Assembly: GCF_002158865.1 (NCBI RefSeq)
Contig: NZ_CP021455.1
Span: 930,001 to 994,000 of the forward strand
DNA from: Comamonas serinivorans
GTDB taxonomy: Bacteria; Pseudomonadota; Gammaproteobacteria; Burkholderiales; Burkholderiaceae_C
DNA: 64,000 bases
Direction of reading: 5' to 3'
The translations under genes and the position numbers were made by a program. The first letter of the stretch is position 1; every line of letters starts with the position of its first letter. The notes under the pieces are model-generated. The model worked only from the letters and a program-made list of their open reading frames with translations, did no database searches and had not been told where the DNA came from. Positions 33,968-43,253 of this stretch are shown here, in pieces.

Positions 33968-34359
33968 CGATGGCGGAAACCATCGGCGATGTAGTCGCCG
34001 GCGATGACGAGGTCTTTGCCGGTGTCGTCGCGTTCGCGCACGATCAGATGGGTATGCGGACTATCGGGCACGCCCACGCAGTCGGGATCGTTCTCGGTGG
34101 TGGTGGTGGTGCTCAGCGATGGGGCCACACCGGCGTAGACGGCCAGCGTGACGCTGGCGTTGAGCGTGACGGCCGCTGAAGTGAAACCGGTGCCCACGCT
34201 GGGCGCCTTCGCGGCGGCACTGGGGGGCGCAGGTTGCGCCGGAGTGAAGGGGAATGCCCAGTTGGCGAGGTGTCGAAGCTGAGGCTGCAGGTGAGCCTTG
34301 CTTACTTCAACTGGACGTGAGCTGATCCATGAGCATCTGGCGTCCAGGCTGCTCCACAC
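33968..34359 (-). pseudogene. unknown gene cut by the IS element
   Basis: An open minus-strand frame enters the IS at 33967 and is truncated there. It contains a repetitive strand-rich stretch (VTLNASVTLAVYAGV, a run of five Thr) and VRERDDTGKDLVIAGDYIA. No family recognised; a surface- or phage-structural protein is possible. The start is uncertain. Confidence 0.4.
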
Positions 34360-34421
34360 TGAACGATAGCAGGGGCATCCAGCGAGTTGGCCACCGATCT
34401 TGGCTTCCCTCTACGCAAAGA

Positions 34422-34458
34422 AAAAGCCCACATCAGCGTTTGCTTGATGTGGGCTTTT
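34422..34458 (-). terminator. intrinsic terminator after tRNA-Ser
   Basis: AAAAGCCCACATCA and TGATGTGGGCTTTT form a 14-bp stem with a 9-nt loop and T-rich ends on both strands. It lies 52 nt beyond the tRNA 3' end and would stop its transcript; it may also work on the plus strand. Confidence 0.85.
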
Positions 34459-34510
34459 ATGTGGTACAAATCAAAAAACTATTTGCAAGTCATTGATTTA
34501 ATTGCTCATT

Positions 34511-34600
34511 TGGCGGAAGCGGTGAGATTCGAACTCACGGAGGGCGCAAACCCTCGGCGGTTTTCAAGACCGCTGCCTTAAACCACTCGGCCACACTTCC
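34511..34600 (-). tRNA. tRNA-Ser (anticodon TGA)
   Basis: A 90-nt class II tRNA with a long variable arm. The acceptor stem pairs GGAAGTG with CGCTTCC, the anticodon loop reads CTTGAAA, the T-loop contains TTCGAATC, and CCA is encoded. It reads UCA and related serine codons. Confidence 0.95.
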
Positions 34601-34755
34601 CAGGCAAGCGGCGGATTGTAGCCCATGGCATGCGGACGCCGGCACCGTGGGAGGACGCGCGATCGGGGGGCTCGCTGACCGTGGTGGACGCTTCGTGGAC
34701 GACGTCGGCTGCGCGGCTAGCATCGGTGGCTTTGAACCCCAACACCCGCGTCACC

Positions 34756-35748
34756 ATGCAGACACCAGACCTTCATGCCGGCTCCCTCACCGAGGTGGCG
34801 GGGCTTTCGGTGGGCCATTTCACCGACACGCGACGGCCCACGGGCTGCTCGGTGGTGCTGTGCCCCGAGGGCGCCGTGGCCGGCGTGGATGTGCGGGGAG
34901 CGGCGCCGGGCACGCGCGAAACCGACCTGTTGACGCCGGGCAATCTGGTGGAGCGCGTGCACGCGATCGTGCTGACGGGCGGCAGCGCCTGGGGGCTGGA
35001 TGCGGCAGGGGGCGTCATGCACTGGCTGGATGCGCATGGCCACGGCCTGTCCGTCGGAGCTGGGGCGCGCGTGCCCATCGTGCCCGCTGCGGTGTTGTTT
35101 GACCTGCATGTGGGCGATGCCCGCATTCGGCCCGATGCGCAAGCCGGTTTTGCGGCCTGCGAAAACGCAGGCTTGCGCGTCGCGCAAGGCTGCGTGGGCG
35201 CGGCAGCCGGCGCCAGCGTGGGCAAGCTGTGGGGCATGGCGCGCGCGATGAGGGGCGGCATCGGCACCGCTTCGGTCAGCGTGGCCGGCGTGACGGTGGG
35301 CGCCCTGATCGCCGTGAATGCCGTGGGCGATGTGCGTGACCCGGTCGACAACCGGTTGCTGGCCGGCGCGCGTTCGGCCGATGGGCGCCGTCTGCACGAC
35401 ACGGCCGCGTCGCTGCTGGCGGGCGAGGTGCCGCAGGCCGTGCTGCCGGGCACCAACACCACGATCGGGGTGGTGGCGACCGACATGGTGCTGGACAAGG
35501 CGCAGGCCAAACGGCTGGCGATGAGCGCCCACGACGGCTTGGCGCGCACCATCAACCCGGTCCACACCCAGACCGACGGTGACACGCTGTTTGCGCTCGC
35601 CACGGGGCGCAGCGCGGCGCGTGTGCACCCCACGGTGCTGGGGCTGATGGCCAGCGAGGCGGTGGCCCGGGCGGTGGCGAATGCCGTGCGCGCGGCACAC
35701 GGCCTGCGCCTGGGGGAACTCCACCTGCCGGCGCACAGCGAGCTGTAG
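34756..35748 (+). CDS. P1 family (S58/DmpA-like) aminopeptidase
   Basis: Self-processing N-terminal-nucleophile peptidase of 330 residues: GLSVGHFTDTRRPTG near the N-terminus, LTGGSAWGLDAAGGVM, and the processing site region GTNTTIGVVATD, where a Thr would be the new N-terminal nucleophile after cleavage. Some members release D- or L-amino acids or beta-peptides. ATG 34756 gives the usual start; earlier in-frame codons extend into the region next to the tRNA. Confidence 0.82.
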   Translation: MQTPDLHAGSLTEVAGLSVGHFTDTRRPTGCSVVLCPEGAVAGVDVRGAAPGTRETDLLTPGNLVERVHAIVLTGGSAWGLDAAGGVMHWLDAHGHGLSVGAGARVPIVPAAVLFDLHVGDARIRPDAQAGFAACENAGLRVAQGCVGAAAGASVGKLWGMARAMRGGIGTASVSVAGVTVGALIAVNAVGDVRDPVDNRLLAGARSADGRRLHDTAASLLAGEVPQAVLPGTNTTIGVVATDMVLDKAQAKRLAMSAHDGLARTINPVHTQTDGDTLFALATGRSAARVHPTVLGLMASEAVARAVANAVRAAHGLRLGELHLPAHSEL

Positions 35749-36092
35749 GCCGGGTGTCCCTGTGCCTGGCCGACGTGTGGGATGGGCCGGGTGAACACCC
35801 CCAGCACCCTCAGCGACTGCGCAAGCCGCCGCAGCGCAGGGCCATGTCTGGCCAACGGGTGCGCGCGACGGCCACGGCCTGGCCCATGCGTTTCGGTGCT
35901 CAATTTGAATCTGAATGAGTATGTGGCCATCCCCGTTGTCAAGACAGCGAGGATGACCTGATACTGCTGAATCCGTGCAGCGGCCGTGCGCGGGCGGGAC
36001 GCCACGGCGCGCAGGCCTGTGTGCGGGTGACGCAGGTCACGGGCTTGGCGCGGCCACGCGCGGACGCGGCCGTGTCGCAGGCGCCGGGTTGC
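35749..36092. other. intergenic region, convergent ends
   Basis: The 344 nt between the P1 peptidase and S-formylglutathione hydrolase genes. Palindromic element copy 5 is at 35918-35965; nothing else is recognised. Confidence 0.55.
35918..35965. repeat. 48-bp palindromic element, copy 5
   Basis: Ends AGTAT/ATACT. Inner arms TTGTC/GACAG give only a partial stem, so it is one of the more diverged copies. It marks the return of the family after 25 kb without it. Confidence 0.7.
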
Positions 36093-36941
36093 TCAGGCGT
36101 TCAGGGCCGCGGCGTGGTGCGCGATGTGCTCGGCCATGAAGCTGGCGATGAAGTAATAGCTGTGGTCATAGCCGGGCTGCAGGCGCAGGGTCAGCGGATG
36201 GCCGGCCTGCTGGCAGGCCGCCTGCAGCAGTTCGGGCTTGAGCTGGCCTTGCAGGAACTCGTCCGCATCGCCCTGATCGACGAGCAGCGGCAGGCGTTCA
36301 GTGGCGTTGGCGATCAGGGCCACCGCATCGTGCGCGAGCCAGGCGCTGCGGTCTTCCCCCAGGTAGGCGGCAAACGCCTTTTCGCCCCAGGGCACCTGGC
36401 TGGGCGCGACGATGGGCGAGAACGCCGACACGCTGTGGTAGACGCCGGGGTGGCGCAGGGCCAGCGTCAGCGCGCCGTGGCCGCCCATCGAATGGCCAAA
36501 GATGCCGCGCCTGGCCGTGGCCTGGTGGCCTTGCTCGGCCAGCAGAGCGCTCACCACCTGTGGCAGTTCGTGCACCACGTAGTCTTCCATCCGGAAGTGC
36601 GGCGCCCAGGGCGCCTGCGTGGCGTTCAGGTAAAAGCCTGCGCCCTGGCCCAGGTCGTAGGCCGCGTCGTTGGCCACGCCGTCGCCGCGGGGGCTGGTGT
36701 CGGGCGCCACCAGGATGAGTCCGTGTTGGGCCGCGAACTGCTGCGCGCCGGCCTTGGTGATGAAGTTCTGCTCGGTGCAGGTCAGGCCGGACAGCCAATA
36801 CAGCACCGGGCAAGCCTGGCCCGCCAGGGCTGCAGGCGGCAGGTACAGGCCCAGGTTCATGGGGCAGTTCAGGGTGGTGGAGGCGTGCGTCCACACCTGT
36901 TGCCAGCCGCCAAAGCTGGCGCGGTGTTCCAAGCGTTTCAC
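36093..36941 (-). CDS. fghA: S-formylglutathione hydrolase
   Basis: Serine hydrolase of 282 residues acting in glutathione-dependent formaldehyde oxidation. The nucleophile is in GHSMGGHGA; GYDHSYYF holds the His; the N-terminal block FGGWQQVWTHAS and CPVLYWLSGLTCTEQNF are diagnostic. The start is GTG 36941 (preceded by AAAGG), because no ATG in this frame yields the normal N-terminus. No formaldehyde dehydrogenase gene is adjacent. An element copy lies 42 nt upstream. Confidence 0.9.
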   Translation of the reverse strand: MKRLEHRASFGGWQQVWTHASTTLNCPMNLGLYLPPAALAGQACPVLYWLSGLTCTEQNFITKAGAQQFAAQHGLILVAPDTSPRGDGVANDAAYDLGQGAGFYLNATQAPWAPHFRMEDYVVHELPQVVSALLAEQGHQATARRGIFGHSMGGHGALTLALRHPGVYHSVSAFSPIVAPSQVPWGEKAFAAYLGEDRSAWLAHDAVALIANATERLPLLVDQGDADEFLQGQLKPELLQAACQQAGHPLTLRLQPGYDHSYYFIASFMAEHIAHHAAALNA

Positions 36942-37529
36942 AAATGGGCCTTTGTCGATGGGTGATGAAGCATGGTGGTCATGGGTATGGTGCCTTTGCC
37001 GTTCAATGAGCAACGGAAATGAGACCATACCCGACTGAACTGGATAGAAAGAGTGCAGCCGGTGGCTGAGCCGTGGCCGCATCGTAGCCTGAACACGGGC
37101 CTGCCCCGGCCACGCCGCATTGCCCGCCGACCCCCTGCCGCATCCCGGTGGCCGACGACCACCGCGACGTCTCGGATGCTGCGGGCCTTTGAAGACCAGT
37201 GCGCGCTCGCGGTGACCGCTCCCCCGCCAGCTGCACTGGCGCAGGTGTCATGCCGCATCAACGCATCGTCAGGGGCAGATGGTGATGGCCAATGCCTGGC
37301 GACCGTCATCCAGCTGGGCGTGTGGCCATGGTCGCTGTGCGACATCACCTCGACCACGACCGGCAGCATGACGTGTTGAGCCACGTCCACCAGGCCCCCA
37401 CGCCGTGGCGTGCGGGCGCCGAGTGGGCCCGGTGGCGTCGCCTGGGAAGCTGACAACTGGCGGTGCAGCCCCGAGCATTGGGGGCAGAACGCCGCAGGCT
37501 GCGGCCCATGACTTTTTCAGGAGACTTCC
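36942..37529. other. intergenic region, divergent starts
   Basis: The 588 nt between the fghA and enoyl-CoA hydratase starts. It contains palindromic element copy 6 (36984-37031). The rest has no supported gene, repeat or operator. Confidence 0.5.
36984..37031. repeat. 48-bp palindromic element, copy 6
   Basis: Ends GGTATGG/CCATACC, fully paired, with a G-C closing pair. Inner stem CCGTT/AACGG intact. The middle 8 bp on each side do not pair. It lies in the leader region of fghA. Confidence 0.88.
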
Positions 37530-38345
37530 ATGTCAGATCGCATCGTGATTGACCGCCTGCCCGGCGGCGTGGCCCATGTTCAGCTGGTCCGCACCGACAA
37601 GATGAACGCGCTCGACCCCGAGATGTTCAATGGCTTGAACGCCGCGGCCGAGTCGCTGGCCCAGGACAAGAGCCTGCGCGCGGTGGTCATCAGCGGCCAG
37701 GGCAAGGCGTTCTGTGCCGGCCTGGACATGGGGTCCTTCCACAAGATGAAAGAGGGCGGCGAGCCCACCTCGGCCAAGGACCTGAGCGTGCGCACGCATG
37801 GCCTGGCCAATGCGGCGCAGAACGTGTCCGTGGCCTGGCGCAGCCTGCCCGTGCCCGTCATCGCGGCCGTGCATGGTGTGGCCTTCGGCGGCGGCCTGCA
37901 GGTGGCCCTGGGCGCCGACATCCGCCTGGTGACGGCGGATGCCAAGCTGTCGGTGATGGAAATCAAGTGGGGCCTGGTGCCGGACATGGGCGGCATGCCG
38001 CGCCTGCGCTCGCTGTGCCGGGACGACGTGGCCCGCGAGCTGACCTACACCGGCCGCATCGTCTCGGGCACCGAGGCGGTGGCGCTGGGGCTGGCCACGC
38101 GCGTCGAGGCCGACCCCGTCGCCGCGGCGCTGGACATGGCGCACGCCATCGCGGGCAAGAACCCCGATGCCATCCGCGCCGGCAAGCGCCTGCTGAACGC
38201 CAGCGAAGATGTGGGCGTGAGCACCGGCGAGCTGCTGCTGGCCGAGTCGGTCGAACAGCAGGCCCTGATCGGGACGGCCAACCAGGCCGAGGCGGTCAAG
38301 GCCAACATGGACAAACGCGCGCCCGTGTTCGCCGACCCCGCGTGA
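37530..38345 (+). CDS. enoyl-CoA hydratase/isomerase (crotonase) family protein
   Basis: Crotonase of 271 residues. CoA-binding and oxyanion features are KAFCAGLDMGSF and HGVAFGGGLQVALGADIRL; MEIKWGLVPDMGG is the catalytic-loop region, closer to isomerase-type members than to classical two-Glu hydratases. CAGGAGA precedes the ATG. It stands alone; the substrate is unknown. Confidence 0.87.
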   Translation: MSDRIVIDRLPGGVAHVQLVRTDKMNALDPEMFNGLNAAAESLAQDKSLRAVVISGQGKAFCAGLDMGSFHKMKEGGEPTSAKDLSVRTHGLANAAQNVSVAWRSLPVPVIAAVHGVAFGGGLQVALGADIRLVTADAKLSVMEIKWGLVPDMGGMPRLRSLCRDDVARELTYTGRIVSGTEAVALGLATRVEADPVAAALDMAHAIAGKNPDAIRAGKRLLNASEDVGVSTGELLLAESVEQQALIGTANQAEAVKANMDKRAPVFADPA

Positions 38346-38904
38346 ACCAGGTTCATCGACCGGCCTGTCGCTGGGCTGGCGGTTGATGACTGGATAGTAT
38401 GGTCTTCTGGCCGATTCTGAACCATCGGGTGTGGCGCCATACTGTTCAATTCAGGTGCATGCGGCAATGAGCTGCACCACTGCGGTGCATTCAGGCCAGG
38501 GCGCCCGCCACGCTGAGCCGGAGGGCGTCGTTCAGCCGCACCGCGCACCGCTCAGCCGGGTGCGCACCGGGTCGTGGATCCAGGCGCGGGTCTGTCTGGC
38601 CAGAAACTCACACGCTGTGCCGCTTGGGGCGCTGCCCCAGATGCTTGCCGGCCAGCTCGCCAGCCGACATCTCGTCGCCCGGAGTGGGCCGACTGCCAAC
38701 CGGGGCGACGCGCGTTTTCAGGTGGCCTACCAAGGGCGGCTGGGTGATGGGCGGCGACGGCACACGCCACGGCGACGGCCCCGCCTTGGTGCATGTCGGC
38801 CCCGTGGCATCAGGGCGAACCCGCTGTTTCTGGCCTGAATCTTGCGTTACCTTCTCGGCGCGCTGGTGTACGCACTGGCGTCTCTTTGTTTTGCGGAGAA
38901 ATCT
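38346..38904. other. intergenic region upstream of the first HAAT operon
   Basis: The 559 nt hold palindromic element copy 7 (38396-38443) and presumably the livK promoter. No other gene is supported. Confidence 0.5.
38396..38443. repeat. 48-bp palindromic element, copy 7
   Basis: Ends AGTATGG/CCATACT, fully paired. Inner stem CCGAT/ATCGG shows the same paired swap as copy 4. It lies 50 nt after the crotonase stop. Confidence 0.88.
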
Positions 38905-40035
38905 ATGCAGCTGAAGTTGTCGATGTTGGCAGGAGCCGCCTTGCTGGTGGCTGGGGGCGTGGCGCAGGCCCAGGAGCAGGTCGTCAAGATTGGCCACGTG
39001 GCCCCTTTGTCGGGCCCGCAGGCGCACTTGGGCAAGGACAACCAGAACGGCGCGCAAATGGCCATTGACGAGCTCAACGCGCAGAACATCACCATCGGGG
39101 GCAAGAAGATCAAGTGGCAGCTGGTGCCTGAAGACGATGCCGCCGATCCCAAGCAGGGCACGGCCGTGGCGCAGAAGCTGTGCGACGCCAAGGTCGCCGG
39201 CGTGGTCGGTCACCTGAACTCGGGCACCACGATTCCGGCGTCCAAGATCTACGACCAGTGCGGCATTCCCATGGTGACGGGCGCGGCCACCAACCCCGAG
39301 CTCACCAAGCTGGGGCGCAAGCACGTGTTCCGCATCATCGCCAACGACGAGGCCCTGGGCGCCGGCTTGGCCAAGTACGCGGCTGAAACCCTCAAGCTGA
39401 AGAAGGTTGCCGTGGTCGATGACCGCACGGCCTATGGGCAAGGCGTGGCCGCCGTGTTCAAGCGCGAGGCGCAGAAGCTGGGCCTGCAGGTCGTGAGCGA
39501 CCAGTTCACCACCGACAAGGCCACCGATTTCATGGCCATCCTCACGGCCATCAAGTCCAAGGCACCCGACGGCATCATGTACGGCGGCATGGACGCCCAG
39601 GCTGGCCCCATGCTGCGCCAGCTGGATCAGCTGGGCATGAGCAACGTCAAGTTCTTCAGCGGCGACGGCTCGTGCACCAACGAACTGCCCAAGCTGTCCG
39701 CCAACGCGAAGTCGCTGGCCTCGGTGGTCTGTGCCGAAGGCGGTGCCTCGCTGGCCAAGATGCCCAAGGGCGAAGACTGGCTCAAGCGCTACAACGCCAA
39801 GTACCCTGGCCAGTACAAGCTCTACGGCCCGTACGTGTACGACGCCACCATGCTGCTGGCCGATGCCATGAAGCGCGCCAACTCGGTCGATCCCAAGGTC
39901 TACATGCCTGTGCTCGAGAAGTCCGACTTTGCGGGCTCGACCGCCAAGATCGTGTTCGACGAGCGCCACGACCTGAAGGATGCGCCCATCACCCTCTACA
40001 ACTACCCGGGCAACACCAAGACGCCCATGAACTGA
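38905..40035 (+). CDS. livK: branched-chain amino acid ABC receptor (LivK-like)
   Basis: Periplasmic-binding protein of 376 residues with a signal peptide ending VAQAQ. The fold-type I receptor pattern is IGHVAPLSGPQAHLGKDN, HLNSGTTIPASKIY and VDDRTAYGQGVA. GGAG precedes ATG 38905; an upstream in-frame ATG at 38842 would disturb the signal peptide. It heads the first HAAT operon and probably binds branched-chain or related amino acids. Confidence 0.9.
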   Translation: MQLKLSMLAGAALLVAGGVAQAQEQVVKIGHVAPLSGPQAHLGKDNQNGAQMAIDELNAQNITIGGKKIKWQLVPEDDAADPKQGTAVAQKLCDAKVAGVVGHLNSGTTIPASKIYDQCGIPMVTGAATNPELTKLGRKHVFRIIANDEALGAGLAKYAAETLKLKKVAVVDDRTAYGQGVAAVFKREAQKLGLQVVSDQFTTDKATDFMAILTAIKSKAPDGIMYGGMDAQAGPMLRQLDQLGMSNVKFFSGDGSCTNELPKLSANAKSLASVVCAEGGASLAKMPKGEDWLKRYNAKYPGQYKLYGPYVYDATMLLADAMKRANSVDPKVYMPVLEKSDFAGSTAKIVFDERHDLKDAPITLYNYPGNTKTPMN

Positions 40036-40063
40036 GGCGGTCAGGCGGACCATGCCGGACGGC

Positions 40064-40089
40064 AAGGCCACCTCAGACGTGGCCTTTTT
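40064..40089 (+). terminator. intrinsic terminator after livK
   Basis: AAGGCCAC/GTGGCCTT form an 8-bp stem with a 7-nt loop, followed by TTTTTC. It lies between the receptor and permease genes, so it would make the receptor mRNA more abundant than the rest of the operon. Confidence 0.75.
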
Positions 40090-40324
40090 CAATGGTCCTG
40101 GATTCAGGGAGCGGCGCGCAGCCTCGGTCTGCCGCGCCCATCAAGACGACAAGCGGTTTCCCGCCTTGGCGTGTGTCGGGCTTGGGGCGTCGATGATCAC
40201 CATCGATCCGGCGAGCACCGTTGCTGGCTGGGTTGGCCGCCCTCGCTCACCGAGCGACGGGGCCCCAGCCGGTGAACGCGGTCCGACAGACGCCTTGAGT
40301 GGCTGGCAGTGAATTGAGGTGAAC

Positions 40325-41254
40325 ATGGATATCTTGCTTCAGCAGATCATCAACGGGTTGGTGCTGGGCAGCATGTATGCGCTGATCGCGCTGGGCTACA
40401 CCATGGTGTACGGCATCATCCAGCTGATCAATTTTGCGCATGGCGAAGTGCTGATGGTGGGGGCGCTGACGAGCTGGTCCGTGGTCGGGCTGATGCAGGA
40501 GAGCATGCCAGGCGCGCCCGGCTGGGCCATCCTCATCCTGGCGACGCTGATCGCGTGCCTGGTGGCCGCGGTGCTCAATTTCGTGATCGAGAAGGTGGCC
40601 TACCGGCCGCTGCGCAACAGCCCGCGGCTGGCGCCGCTCATCACGGCCATCGGGGTGTCCATCCTGCTGCAGGCCATCGCCATGATGATCTGGCGTCCCA
40701 GCTACAAGTCCTTTCCGTCGCTGCTGCCCACCGAGCCCTACCAAATTGGCGGCGCCTTCATCACACCCACGCAGATCATGGTGCTGGGGGTGACGGCGGT
40801 GTCCCTGGCCATCCTCATGTGGCTGGTCAACTTCACGCGCATGGGCCGCGCCATGCGCGCCACGGCCGAGAACCCGCGCGTGGCCGGCCTCATGGGTGTG
40901 CGGCCGGACATGGTGATTTCCGCCACCTTCATCATCGGTGCCGTGCTGGCGGTGATTGCCGGCGTCATGCTGGCCATGAACTACGGCACCGTCTACCACA
41001 CCATGGGTTTCCTGCCGGGCCTCAAAGCCTTCACGGCCGCCGTGTTCGGCGGCATTGGCAACCTCGGCGGCGCGGTGATCGGCGGCCTGTTGCTGGGCCT
41101 GATCGAGTCCATCGGCTCGGGCTACATCGGTGACCTGACCGGCGGCGTGCTGGGCAGCAACTACACCGACATCTTCGCCTTCGTCGTGCTCATCATCATC
41201 CTCACGCTGCGCCCCTCGGGCCTGCTGGGTGAGCGTGTGGCCGATCGTGCGTGA
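40325..41254 (+). CDS. livH: branched-chain amino acid ABC permease (LivH-like)
   Basis: Inner-membrane permease of 309 residues. NGLVLGSMYALIALGYTMVY opens the protein, FAHGEVLMVGA follows, and AAVFGGIGNLGGAVIGGLLL is the cytoplasmic coupling region. ATG 40325 follows GAGGTGA; a GTG at 40319 is less likely. LivM follows after 10 nt. Confidence 0.93.
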   Translation: MDILLQQIINGLVLGSMYALIALGYTMVYGIIQLINFAHGEVLMVGALTSWSVVGLMQESMPGAPGWAILILATLIACLVAAVLNFVIEKVAYRPLRNSPRLAPLITAIGVSILLQAIAMMIWRPSYKSFPSLLPTEPYQIGGAFITPTQIMVLGVTAVSLAILMWLVNFTRMGRAMRATAENPRVAGLMGVRPDMVISATFIIGAVLAVIAGVMLAMNYGTVYHTMGFLPGLKAFTAAVFGGIGNLGGAVIGGLLLGLIESIGSGYIGDLTGGVLGSNYTDIFAFVVLIIILTLRPSGLLGERVADRA

Positions 41255-41264
41255 GGAGGCCCGC

Positions 41265-42464
41265 ATGACCACCGTGAAAACCGATCCCAAGAAAACCGCC
41301 TGGGTGATCGCCGGCGCCATCGCCCTCATCGTGCTGCCCTTCGTGCTGCAGATGTTCGGCAACTCGTGGGTGCGCATCATCGACCTGGCGCTGCTTTACG
41401 TGATGCTGGCATTGGGCCTGAACATCGTGGTCGGCTACGCCGGCCTGCTTGACCTGGGCTACGTGGCGTTCTTTGCCGTGGGCGCCTACCTGTTCGGGTT
41501 GCTGGCCTCGCCCCACTTGACGCAGAACTTTCCGGCCATCGCCGCCATGTTCCCGAACGGCCTGCACCTGTCGTTCTGGCTGGTGATTCCGCTGGCGCTG
41601 CTCGTCGCGGCCATCGTGGGCATGCTGCTGGGCGCGCCCACGCTCAAGCTGCGGGGCGACTACCTGGCCATCGTGACGCTGGGTTTTGGCGAGATCATCC
41701 GCATCTTCATGAACAACCTGGACCAGCCTTACAACATCACCAACGGTCCCAAAGGCATCAGCGACATCGACTCCGTGCACGTCTTCGGCGTCGACCTGGC
41801 GCGTTCGCTGACCATCGGCGGCTTCGAGATCGCCTCGGTCACGCTCTACTACTTCCTGTTCCTGGCGCTGGTGCTCATCACCATCGGCATCTGCGCGCGC
41901 CTGCAGGACTCGCGCATCGGCCGTGCCTGGATGGCCATCCGCGAAGACGAAATCGCCGCCAAGGCCATGGGCCTGAACACGCGCAACCTCAAGCTGCTGG
42001 CCTTTGGCATGGGGGCGTCGTTCGGCGGGGTGTCAGGCGCGCTGTTCGCGTCGTTCCAGCAGTTTGTGTCACCGGAGTCGTTCAGCCTCATGGAGTCCAT
42101 CATGATCGTCGCCATGGTGGTGCTGGGCGGTCTGGGTCACCTGCCGGGCGTGGTCACCGGGGCTTTGCTGCTGGCGGCTTTGCCCGAGGTGCTGCGCCAT
42201 GTCGCGGGTCCTTTGCAGGCCATGACCGATGGCCGCATCGACGCCGCCATCCTGCGCCAGTTGCTGATCGGCCTGGCCATGATCGTCATCATGCTGATGC
42301 GCCCGCGCGGCCTGTGGCCCTCGCCCGAGCACGGCCAATCGGCCCAGCCCGATGCGGCCGGCACCATGCCGGTGTCGGCCCAGGACAACCCGCCCGGCGT
42401 GGACTTTCCGGCCGATGCGGCGCCGGGCAGCACCGGCGTGCGCCAGTCCGCCATCAACCCCTGA
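41265..42464 (+). CDS. livM: branched-chain amino acid ABC permease (LivM-like)
   Basis: Second permease, 399 residues. LNIVVGYAGLLDLGYVAFFA and LPTLKLRGDYLAIVTLGFGE-like blocks, with SRIGRAWMAIREDEIAA as the coupling helix. A GAGGAGG precedes the ATG. The C-terminal ~45 residues are a Pro/Ala-rich tail not seen in the second LivM here; likely unstructured. Confidence 0.93.
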   Translation: MTTVKTDPKKTAWVIAGAIALIVLPFVLQMFGNSWVRIIDLALLYVMLALGLNIVVGYAGLLDLGYVAFFAVGAYLFGLLASPHLTQNFPAIAAMFPNGLHLSFWLVIPLALLVAAIVGMLLGAPTLKLRGDYLAIVTLGFGEIIRIFMNNLDQPYNITNGPKGISDIDSVHVFGVDLARSLTIGGFEIASVTLYYFLFLALVLITIGICARLQDSRIGRAWMAIREDEIAAKAMGLNTRNLKLLAFGMGASFGGVSGALFASFQQFVSPESFSLMESIMIVAMVVLGGLGHLPGVVTGALLLAALPEVLRHVAGPLQAMTDGRIDAAILRQLLIGLAMIVIMLMRPRGLWPSPEHGQSAQPDAAGTMPVSAQDNPPGVDFPADAAPGSTGVRQSAINP

Positions 42465-42475
42465 AGGAGTCCGTC

Positions 42476-43252
42476 ATGAGCACAGCAGACACCATCCTTC
42501 AGGTGCAGGGCGCGTCCAAGCGCTTTGGCGGCCTGCAGGCCCTCTCCGACGTGAGCCTGCAGATCCAGCGTGGCCAAATTTATGGCCTCATTGGCCCCAA
42601 CGGCGCCGGCAAGACCACGTTCTTCAACGTCATCACCGGCCTGTACACGCCCGACAGCGGCCGTTTCGAGCTGGGCGGCAAGGCCTACGAGCCTGCCGCC
42701 GTGCACCAGGTGGCGCAGGCCGGCATCGCGCGCACGTTCCAGAACATCCGCCTGTTCGCAGACATGACGGCGCTCGAGAACGTGATGGTCGGGCGCCACG
42801 TGCGCACCCACTCGGGCCTGTTCGGCGCCATCTTCCGCACCCCGGGGTTCAAGGCCGAAGAGCGCGCGATTGCTGAGCGCGCGCAGGCCTTGCTGGACTA
42901 CGTCGGCATCGGCAAGTTCGCGCCTTACAAGGCGCGCACGCTCTCGTACGGCGACCAGCGGCGGCTGGAGATCGCCCGGGCGCTGGCCACCGAGCCGCAC
43001 CTGCTGGCGCTGGACGAGCCGGCCGCCGGCATGAACGCGACCGAGAAGGTCATGCTGCGCGGCCTCATCGACCGCATCCGCGCCGATGGCAAGAGCGTGC
43101 TGCTCATCGAGCACGACGTGAAGCTCGTGATGGGCCTGTGCGACCGCGTGACCGTGCTGGACTACGGCAAGGTCATTGCGGCCGGCACGCCGGCGCAGGT
43201 GCAGCGCGACGAGAAAGTCATTGAAGCCTACTTGGGCACCGGAGGACATTGA
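42476..43252 (+). CDS. livG: branched-chain amino acid ABC ATPase (LivG-like)
   Basis: ATPase of 258 residues: Walker A GPNGAGKTT, signature LSYGDQRRLEIARAL, Walker B LLALDEPAAGMN, switch His in LIEHDVKLVM. AAGGAG precedes the ATG. Only 1 nt separates its stop from livF. Confidence 0.94.
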   Translation: MSTADTILQVQGASKRFGGLQALSDVSLQIQRGQIYGLIGPNGAGKTTFFNVITGLYTPDSGRFELGGKAYEPAAVHQVAQAGIARTFQNIRLFADMTALENVMVGRHVRTHSGLFGAIFRTPGFKAEERAIAERAQALLDYVGIGKFAPYKARTLSYGDQRRLEIARALATEPHLLALDEPAAGMNATEKVMLRGLIDRIRADGKSVLLIEHDVKLVMGLCDRVTVLDYGKVIAAGTPAQVQRDEKVIEAYLGTGGH

Positions 43253-43253
43253 G

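Noticed and set aside
34511..34600. tRNA-Ser as attachment site of a genomic island
   Set aside because: No integrase and no direct repeat of the tRNA 3' end was found in the window, so it is only mentioned as context.
36938..37082. ATG-initiated N-terminal extension of fghA
   Set aside because: The extension runs through the palindromic element, lacks family similarity, and GTG 36941 gives the normal start.
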